From assembly GCA_039933015.1 (NCBI GenBank), contig JBDTOX010000079.1, forward strand, positions 1 through 11,526: a DNA stretch of 11,526 bases. Reading direction: 5' to 3'. The DNA comes from JBDTOX01 sp039933015 (GTDB taxonomy: Bacteria; Pseudomonadota; Gammaproteobacteria; Burkholderiales; Methylophilaceae). The translations under genes were made by a program, and so were the position numbers. This document shows positions 7,144 to 11,526 of this stretch, in pieces; position 1 is the stretch's first letter; every line of letters starts with the position of its first letter. The notes under the pieces were generated by a model. It saw only the letters and a list, made by a program, of their open reading frames with translations. It searched no databases and was not told where the DNA came from.

Positions 7144-7620
7144 ATGAAACAAGCAACACTCTTTGCGAGCGTGCTAGTGATGGCAGTGTTTGCCTCTAGC
7201 GGTTGTAGCGCCGATTCTAACAGCAGTAACTCACCAACCTCAAAACAGGAAAAACCAGCGATGAGCAAAAGCATTACCGAACTTGAAAAAATTGACCAGG
7301 TAGTCGGCGAAGGCCGCGAAGCCGAAGCAGGCACCAATGTAACAGTGCATTACACAGGCTGGTTATATGACCCCAGCAAACCAGAAGGCCATGGCGAAAA
7401 GTTTGATAGCTCGGTAGATAGGCGTGAGCCATTCGCGTTTTATCTGGGCGGTGGTCAAGTGATACGCGGCTGGGATGAAGGCGTGGCGGGCATGAAAATC
7501 GGCGGCAAGCGCACCCTGATTATCCCCTCAAATATGGGCTATGGTGAGCGTGGCGCGGGTGGTGTGATTCCACCCAACGCAACACTGGTGTTTGATGTCG
7601 AGTTGTTAGGTATAAAATAA
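7144..7620 (+). CDS. FKBP-type peptidyl-prolyl cis-trans isomerase, probable lipoprotein
   Basis: A 158-aa protein catalysing cis-trans isomerisation of Xaa-Pro bonds. Residues 1-21 look like a lipoprotein signal (hydrophobic core, then SSGC with Cys21 as lipidation site, although -3 is Ser and not the preferred Leu). A Ser/Asn-rich linker runs to about residue 39. The single FKBP domain (about 60-158) shows VHYTGWL, KFDSS, FAFYLGGGQVIRGWDEGV, MGYGERG and FDVELL, covering the usual active-site Tyr, Asp, Phe, Val-Ile, Trp and Tyr positions. GGAG at 7134-7137 sits 6 nt before the ATG. Met40 (7261) begins a second possible start with AGGA 10 nt upstream that would make a 119-aa form without a signal. 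It is followed by a strong terminator, and the 109-nt gap behind dacB suggests a separate promoter. Confidence 0.93.
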   Translation: MKQATLFASVLVMAVFASSGCSADSNSSNSPTSKQEKPAMSKSITELEKIDQVVGEGREAEAGTNVTVHYTGWLYDPSKPEGHGEKFDSSVDRREPFAFYLGGGQVIRGWDEGVAGMKIGGKRTLIIPSNMGYGERGAGGVIPPNATLVFDVELLGIK

Positions 7621-7628
7621 ATATATCG

Positions 7629-7662
7629 CATTAAAAAAGCGGCATTAGCCGCTTTTTTAATG
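7629..7662 (+). terminator. Intrinsic terminator after the FKBP gene
   Basis: Perfect 15-bp arms (7629-7643 and 7648-7662) with a 4-nt ATTA loop. The GC core is GCGGC/GCCGC, flanked by an A6 tract on one side and a T6 tract on the other. It starts 8 nt after the FKBP stop and should act in the plus direction, and its symmetry would allow function in both. Confidence 0.9.
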
Positions 7663-7698
7663 ATGGTTGTATTCATTATTTAGCTTGAAGGTCCGAAA

Positions 7699-8118
7699 AT
7701 GAAAGCACGCGTCAAGTGGATTGAAAATGTATGTTTCATGGGCGAATCCGAAACCGGGCATGCGGTGGTGCTGGATGGTGCACCTGATGCTGGTGGTCGC
7801 AACCTGGGCATGCGCCCGATGGAGATGCTGTTGATCGGCATGGGGGCCTGCACGTCATTCGATGTGGTCACCATACTGAAAAAAGCACGTCAGCCGGTGA
7901 GTGATTGCGTGGCTGAGATCGATGCCACACGTGCTGATGAGATACCCAAAGTGTTCACCAAAATCCATGTACATTTTGTTATCACAGGCAAGGGACTGAA
8001 CCCTGGCCAGGTGGAGCGCGCGGTGAAATTGTCGGCAGAAAAATACTGCTCGGCATCTATCATGCTGGGTAAGGCGGCAGAAATGACGCATGATTTTGAG
8101 ATTGTCGAAGTGGCATGA
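7699..8118 (+). CDS. OsmC family protein (YhfA-like)
   Basis: A 139-aa cytosolic protein of the OsmC/Ohr superfamily, whose members include thiol-dependent organic hydroperoxide reductases. The two family cysteines are present: Cys51 in MGACTSFDVV, at the start of the central helix, and Cys117 in AEKYCSAS. The N-terminal strand region with GHAVVLDGAPDAGG and the GMRPMEMLLIG segment match the shorter YhfA-like branch better than true Ohr, so a peroxidase role should not be assumed. The start has GAAGG (7685-7689) 9 nt upstream. The stop overlaps the next start as ATGA, pointing to coupled translation with the VOC protein. Confidence 0.9.
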   Translation: MKARVKWIENVCFMGESETGHAVVLDGAPDAGGRNLGMRPMEMLLIGMGACTSFDVVTILKKARQPVSDCVAEIDATRADEIPKVFTKIHVHFVITGKGLNPGQVERAVKLSAEKYCSASIMLGKAAEMTHDFEIVEVA

Positions 8119-8531
8119 GCATGGAGCAAAACGCTCGTCCCGGCGGCATGTTAGGCATGCGCCATGTGGCATTGTTTGTGGCGGATATTGATGCCTGCCT
8201 GCATTTTTATGTCGACGTGCTGGGCATGCGACTGGAATGGCAACCCGATGCGGATAACTATTATCTGACTTCCGGCCAAGACAATCTGGCCCTGCACCGC
8301 GCGGCTGCAAGTGATTCGCCAAGCGGCGCGCAGCGGCTGGACCACCTCGGTTTTATTATAAAAACGCCTGCTGCCGTGGATGCCTGGCATATGCATTTTG
8401 TGCAACAGGGCGTCAAAATCCTGCAAGCGCCCAAAACCCATCGCGACGGTGCGCGGAGTTTCTACTGTGCCGACCCGGTGGGCAATACCGTACAGATGAT
8501 TTACCACCCGCCCATTTCTGATCAGGCCTGA
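8115..8531 (+). CDS. VOC-fold (glyoxalase/bleomycin-resistance/dioxygenase superfamily) protein
   Basis: A 138-aa metal-dependent enzyme-fold protein with two beta-alpha-beta-beta-beta modules. Visible elements are MRHVALFVADIDACLHFYVDVLGMRL (15-40), LDHLGFII (75-82) and the closing DPVGNTVQMIYHPP (120-133). Candidate metal ligands are His17, His61 and His77. The last ligand position, usually Glu in a GNxxE motif, appears to be Gln127. The reaction and substrate cannot be assigned; glyoxalase I activity is not demonstrated by sequence. An alternative start at Met3 (8121) is possible, but the ATG at 8115 overlaps the OsmC stop and suits coupling. It is convergent with the DUF2322-like gene, with 32 nt between stops and no obvious terminator hairpin. 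Confidence 0.85.
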   Translation: MSMEQNARPGGMLGMRHVALFVADIDACLHFYVDVLGMRLEWQPDADNYYLTSGQDNLALHRAAASDSPSGAQRLDHLGFIIKTPAAVDAWHMHFVQQGVKILQAPKTHRDGARSFYCADPVGNTVQMIYHPPISDQA

Positions 8532-8563
8532 AATCCTCCAATCGGCTTTAGAACCTAAGTGGC

Positions 8564-8890
8564 TTAAGGCATAACGGCTGCTATGATTTTCACTGATAAC
8601 GATGCATTGTGTTCAATCACACTCAGCAGGCGATCAATATTCGGGTGTTTGCCCGGATGGTTTTTTGCATCTTCGGTGTGTTCCGCATATAGCGCCAAAC
8701 CTTCCTTTGCCGCATCAGCATTGATGCAGCCCCACTTTTTCCAAAGATGGTGATAAAGTTTGAGCGAGCCTTGGCTGCCTTGCTTGTTTTCAAGTATGCC
8801 CGCTATGCGACCATCGGCGTGGGTTAACTCAATGCGTTGCAGATGATCTACATTTACAAATGTGGAAATATTTTCAGCAAAAGTTTTCAT
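8564..8890 (-). CDS. DUF2322 family protein of unknown function
   Basis: A soluble 108-aa protein. Its pattern VDHLQRIELTHADGRIAG followed by GSQGSLKLYHHLW, then EGLALYAEHTEDAKNHPGKHPNIDRLL matches what I recall of DUF2322, a small family common in beta- and gammaproteobacteria. The His/Asp/Glu-rich EHTEDA...HPGKHPNID segment (about 70-87) is the most distinctive part and could bind a metal or nucleotide, but nothing proves this. It begins 14 nt after the coq7 stop on the same strand, so the two are probably one operon. No strong ribosome binding site is seen, again suggesting coupling. Confidence 0.8.
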   Translation of the reverse strand: MKTFAENISTFVNVDHLQRIELTHADGRIAGILENKQGSQGSLKLYHHLWKKWGCINADAAKEGLALYAEHTEDAKNHPGKHPNIDRLLSVIEHNASLSVKIIAAVMP

Positions 8891-8904
8891 AATTAGTAAG
8901 CGCT

Positions 8905-9537
8905 TTACAGGTAATAAGAAGTGCTGGTCATGACTTTAGAAGCTATTTTCATGGCTGATTTTACCGGTCCAGGCAACTCTGCAGCGCCCTGTTGCATGGC
9001 ACTTGCTGCATGTTTGGCTTCGTCTATTTGCATTTGCCCGAGGATGGCACGGCTCTTGGCATCATGCTCCGGCAATTGGGTTAAATGCGCTTCCAGATGT
9101 TTGCCGACCTGACGCTCGGTTTCGGCCAAAAAACCTAAATTCCATTTGTCGCCCAAGGCGCCGGCTACAGCACCTAACGCAAGCGAACCGCCATACCACA
9201 GTGGATTTAGCAGGCTCTTGCGGCCGCCCAATTCGTGAACGCGTTTCTCGCACCAAGCAAGATGTTCGGTTTCTTCTTTTGAGGCTTGGCGCAAAGCATC
9301 AACAGTTGCGGGGTTGCGGGCAGTCAGTGATTGGCCGTTGTAAAGTGCCTGGGCACATATTTCGCCACAATGATTAACGCGCATAAGCGCTGCGGCATGG
9401 CGTTTTTCGTTGTGCTCAAGCTGGGTGTCAGCTTGGCCGTCATCCTTCACGGGAGCAGGATGGGGGCGTGCGCTGTAGGATTCCGCCAGTAAAGTCCTTA
9501 AGCCGCGGTCGAATTCAATGATGAGACGGTCTATCAT
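8905..9537 (-). CDS. coq7: 2-polyprenyl-3-methyl-6-methoxy-1,4-benzoquinone monooxygenase (ubiquinone hydroxylase)
   Basis: Coq7 hydroxylates the demethoxy-ubiquinone ring in ubiquinone synthesis, using a carboxylate-bridged diiron centre at the inner membrane. The 210-aa length is normal for the bacterial enzyme. The four-helix ligand set is visible: Glu59 in NHCGEICAQALYNGQ, Glu89-x-x-His92 in KEETEHLAW, Glu141 in LAETERQVGKHLEAHL, and Glu173-x-x-His176 in IDEAKHA. A hydrophobic stretch (NPLWYGGSLALGAVAGALGD, 111-130) fits membrane association. AAGG lies about 7 nt before the ATG. The aerobic hydroxylase indicates O2-dependent ubiquinone production. It sits downstream of ctpA but is separated from it by a terminator, and probably drives the DUF2322 gene behind it. 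Confidence 0.95.
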   Translation of the reverse strand: MIDRLIIEFDRGLRTLLAESYSARPHPAPVKDDGQADTQLEHNEKRHAAALMRVNHCGEICAQALYNGQSLTARNPATVDALRQASKEETEHLAWCEKRVHELGGRKSLLNPLWYGGSLALGAVAGALGDKWNLGFLAETERQVGKHLEAHLTQLPEHDAKSRAILGQMQIDEAKHAASAMQQGAAELPGPVKSAMKIASKVMTSTSYYL

Positions 9538-9600
9538 TTGATGCCTTTATTTTATTAGTCGATAACCCATATTTTGTTGATCACCAGCCTGGCAAATAAT

Positions 9601-9636
9601 AAACCGCCGCCGTGAATAATCGCGACGGCGGTTTTT
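9601..9636 (-). terminator. Intrinsic terminator after ctpA
   Basis: AAACCGCCG (9601-9609) pairs with CGGCGGTTT (9626-9634) around a 16-nt loop that could pair further. In the ctpA direction the stem is followed by a T-rich TTTATTATTT stretch. In the plus direction it ends in T5, so it may work both ways. It begins about 17 nt after the ctpA stop and separates ctpA from coq7. Confidence 0.8.
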
Positions 9637-9652
9637 GCATAGCAATCCAGTG

Positions 9653-11065
9653 CTATTTATGCTGAAGGATCTGCAGGCCTTTGAGTAAATTTAGTGCCTG
9701 ATTGAACTGGTAGTCATTCTTGGAGCCAGGCTCCAGAGGTGCAGCCTTTTCGCCAGCTTTGTCCTTGTTGACATCATTGGCTGTGGTCGCCGGTTTGCTT
9801 GGCACTTCTGCCGCGGTGTCGGCATCCTTAGGGTTGCTGAGGTGGTGCGTTAAGTCTGCCTCGCGCAGGTCCATACCCTGATCAGCAGTGGTTACTGTGC
9901 CTTCTTCTACGAGGATGTCCGGCACTATGCCCTTGGCCTGGATTGAACGGCCATTGGGCGTGAAGTAGCGAGCAGTGGTAAGTTTGATGGCTGTGCCATT
10001 GTTCATCGGTAGTATGGTTTGCACAGACCCCTTGCCGAAACTCTGGGTTCCGATGATGACAGCACGTTGGTGATCTTGCAGCGCGCCAGCAACAATTTCA
10101 GATGCTGAAGCAGAACCGCCGTTTATCAGTACAGCCATGGGTACGGTTTTCAGGTCGGGAAAAGAGTTGCGCAGGTAGTCTTCGCGCGCGCCGCCCTTCA
10201 CATAGTTATCGGCGTTGGCGGTAAGGCGCATCTTGGCATCTTCCGTGCGGCCTTCCGTGTAAACAACCAGATCATTCTTAGGCAAGAATGCTGCAGATAC
10301 ACCCACAGCCGCATTCAGCAGACCGCCTGGATTGTTGCGCAGGTCTAGAACCAGGCCCTTGAAAGGCCCCTTGTTCTGATCGTGCATGGCTTTTAACGCC
10401 TTTGCCAGATCTTCTCCGGTGTGTTCCTGAAATTGCGTAATACGTACATACGCATAACCAGGTTCGCTCAGTTTGTATTTGACGCTCTGGGTTTTAATCA
10501 CAGCGCGCATCAGCTTGAAAACCAGGGCCTTGGCTTCACCTTTACGCAGCACAGTCAGCGTGATAGGCGTATTAGGCTTGCCACGCATGCGCTTGACCGC
10601 GTCATTCAGTGACAAGCCTTTTACCGGTGTTTCATCTAGTTTGATAATTAAATCGCCACTTTTGAGTCCAGCCTTGTAGGCAGGAGTATCTTCAATCGGT
10701 GAAACGACTTTCACAAAGCCGTCTTCCATACCAACTTCAAGACCGAGTCCACCGAACTCGCCTTGTGTGCCGGCTTGCAGGTCCTTGAACGCATCAGCAT
10801 CAAGGTAGGAGGAGTGAGGATCCAGGCCAGACAGCATGCCGTTGATAGCTTCTGTGATGAGTTTCTTGTCTTCTACGGGCTCCACGTAATCACTTTTGAT
10901 TTTGCCAAATACTTCAGCAAAGGCACGCAAGTCATCAAGCGGTAGCTGCTGCTGTTGCAGCTTGATATCCTTATCGGCAACTGCAGAATAATTCAGGCTC
11001 AGCATCACACCAAGCATTGCACCGATGGCAATCAGGCCAAACTTTTCAAATTTTGTGCGCATCAT
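9653..11065 (-). CDS. ctpA: Carboxyl-terminal processing serine protease, S41 family with PDZ domain
   Basis: A 470-aa periplasmic endoprotease that cleaves substrates from their C-termini and commonly controls peptidoglycan hydrolases. The N-terminus is a signal or anchor sequence (hydrophobic residues 10-30). The PDZ domain spans about 100-185 with EFGGLGLEVG and AGLKSGDLIIKLD. The S41 core follows, with LVLDLRNNPGGLL (238-250), NGGSASASEIVAGALQD (315-331) and QSFGKGSVQT (341-350). By spacing with E. coli Tsp (Ser430, Asp441, Lys455) the catalytic pair is Ser320 and Lys345, with Asp331 in the matching place. Residues about 391-450 form an Ala/Lys/Asp-rich, probably disordered tail before a short conserved-looking helix. 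Two ATGs in tandem (11065, 11062) are possible starts; GAGGAA lies roughly 10 nt upstream. The commonly adjacent murein hydrolase activator gene is not seen here. Confidence 0.95.
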   Translation of the reverse strand: MMRTKFEKFGLIAIGAMLGVMLSLNYSAVADKDIKLQQQQLPLDDLRAFAEVFGKIKSDYVEPVEDKKLITEAINGMLSGLDPHSSYLDADAFKDLQAGTQGEFGGLGLEVGMEDGFVKVVSPIEDTPAYKAGLKSGDLIIKLDETPVKGLSLNDAVKRMRGKPNTPITLTVLRKGEAKALVFKLMRAVIKTQSVKYKLSEPGYAYVRITQFQEHTGEDLAKALKAMHDQNKGPFKGLVLDLRNNPGGLLNAAVGVSAAFLPKNDLVVYTEGRTEDAKMRLTANADNYVKGGAREDYLRNSFPDLKTVPMAVLINGGSASASEIVAGALQDHQRAVIIGTQSFGKGSVQTILPMNNGTAIKLTTARYFTPNGRSIQAKGIVPDILVEEGTVTTADQGMDLREADLTHHLSNPKDADTAAEVPSKPATTANDVNKDKAGEKAAPLEPGSKNDYQFNQALNLLKGLQILQHK

Positions 11066-11239
11066 GTAGAACGATTCCTCAATGGAAATAGGTAGTGGGA
11101 TAATGTCGGGTTAAGACAGGCAACCAAATAATTGTTTCATTTTCCGCTATTTGGCTCGCGCTTGCAAAGTGCAACTAATCTTTTGAATAATTACCAGGCT
11201 TATTGGTAATTAAACACATTTAAAGACAGTGGGGCAGAT
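11066..11239. promoter_or_regulatory. Divergent intergenic region between ctpA and the Rdx-family gene
   Basis: This 174-nt AT-rich stretch should hold the promoters of both divergent genes. I see only weak hexamer pairs, for example TTGCAA (11162-11167) without a well-spaced -10, so I do not assign a promoter. The clearest element is the inverted repeat at 11188-11212. GGGGC (11231-11235) close to the 11240 ATG is a poor ribosome binding site. Confidence 0.4.
11188..11212. repeat. 9-bp perfect inverted repeat upstream of the Rdx-family gene
   Basis: TAATTACCA (11188-11196) and TGGTAATTA (11204-11212) are exact reverse complements with a 7-nt centre (GGCTTAT). It ends 27 nt before the 11240 start and has no T-run, so an operator or a leader hairpin is more likely than a terminator. 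Its TAATTAC half resembles the left-hand operators only loosely and the spacing differs. Confidence 0.55.
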
Positions 11240-11526
11240 ATGACTCTAGCCATTAAGCAAAACAGCCTCGAAATTGAGTACTGTACACAGTGCCGATGGC
11301 TTCTGCGTGCAGCATGGATGGCGCAGGAGCTACTCACTACCTTTGAATCGGACATCGGGCGGCTTAGTCTGGTTCCGGGCAGCGGCGGTATTTTTGAAGT
11401 GCGCCTGAATAACGAGACTATCTTCTCTCGCAAGCAGGCTGGGCGCTTTCCTGAATCCAAAGAACTAAAGCAGTTAGTGCGCGACCGCATAGACCCCCTG
11501 CGTTCATTGGGACACAGCGACCGCTC
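11240..11526 (+). CDS. SelT/SelW/SelH (Rdx) family thioredoxin-like protein (3' end cut)
   Basis: The first 95 codons are visible and open to the window edge. The protein begins MTLAIKQNSLEIEYCTQCRW, with a CxxC redox motif at Cys15 and Cys18 directly after the first strand, as in Rdx proteins. It continues with the typical LLRAAWMAQELL helix, LVPGSGGIFEVRLN, a second strand, FPESKELKQLVRDRI and GHSDR. Family members have a thioredoxin-like fold and are thought to act in thiol redox reactions; some homologues carry selenocysteine in the first motif position, but this one has Cys. Since GHSDR is usually near the C-terminus, only a few residues are probably missing. It is divergent from ctpA. 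Confidence 0.88.
   Translation, partial: MTLAIKQNSLEIEYCTQCRWLLRAAWMAQELLTTFESDIGRLSLVPGSGGIFEVRLNNETIFSRKQAGRFPESKELKQLVRDRIDPLRSLGHSDR

Noticed and set aside
7855..8322. A 155-codon minus-strand open frame across the OsmC and VOC genes
   Set aside because: Both plus-strand genes have strong family motifs; the antisense frame has a Cys/His/Arg-rich shadow-like composition and no ribosome binding site.
9575..9600. TTGCCA on the minus strand as the -35 of a coq7 promoter
   Set aside because: TTGCCA fits well, but the hexamer at 17-18 nt (ATATGG/TATGGG) is a poor -10, so the promoter is not supported by sequence alone.
11200..11490. A 96-codon minus-strand open frame at the right edge
   Set aside because: It is antisense to the Rdx-family gene, whose CxxC motif and conserved segments are unmistakable.

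Overview
The window looks like a chromosomal stretch of a betaproteobacterium. The evidence is the ubiquinone hydroxylase Coq7, a DUF2322-type protein and the gene styles of BioA, PBP4 and CtpA; Nitrosomonadales is my best guess, inferred from general resemblance without a search. Base composition appears balanced throughout, and I see no transposase, integrase, tRNA, rRNA or CRISPR array.

Layout. Positions 1-59 hold the first 19 codons of an unidentified minus-strand gene. Upstream of it, on the same strand, is an APC-superfamily amino acid/polyamine-type permease (139-1839). A 281-bp divergent promoter region (1840-2120) separates the permease from a plus-strand regulator with an N-terminal XRE-type HTH and three PAS domains (2121-3506). 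That divergent region has two adjacent palindromes sharing the half-site ATTACT/AGTAAT, and one covers the -35 box of a near-consensus promoter for the permease. This permease/PAS-regulator pair is the least ordinary part of the window. The regulator ends at an amber codon that is followed in the same frame by 65 further sense codons.

Next comes a tightly spaced plus-strand cluster: a conserved-looking 187-aa protein of unknown function (3733-4296), bioA for biotin synthesis (4301-5605) and a PBP4-type D,D-carboxypeptidase (5610-7034), each gap being 4 nt. A lipoprotein FKBP prolyl isomerase (7144-7620) follows and ends at a strong hairpin terminator. Then come an OsmC-family protein (7699-8118) and a VOC-fold protein (8115-8531), joined by an ATGA overlap.

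The right part is mostly minus strand: a CtpA-type S41 protease (9653-11065) with a terminator behind it, then coq7 (8905-9537) and a DUF2322-like gene (8564-8890) that probably form an operon. At the right edge a SelT/SelW/SelH-like thioredoxin-fold protein (from 11240) runs off the window, divergent from ctpA, with a 9-bp inverted repeat in its leader.

Functionally this is mainly housekeeping: cofactor synthesis (biotin, ubiquinone), envelope maintenance (PBP4, CtpA, FKBP) and redox or detoxification proteins (OsmC, VOC, Rdx). The transporter/regulator module at the left is the accessory-like part.
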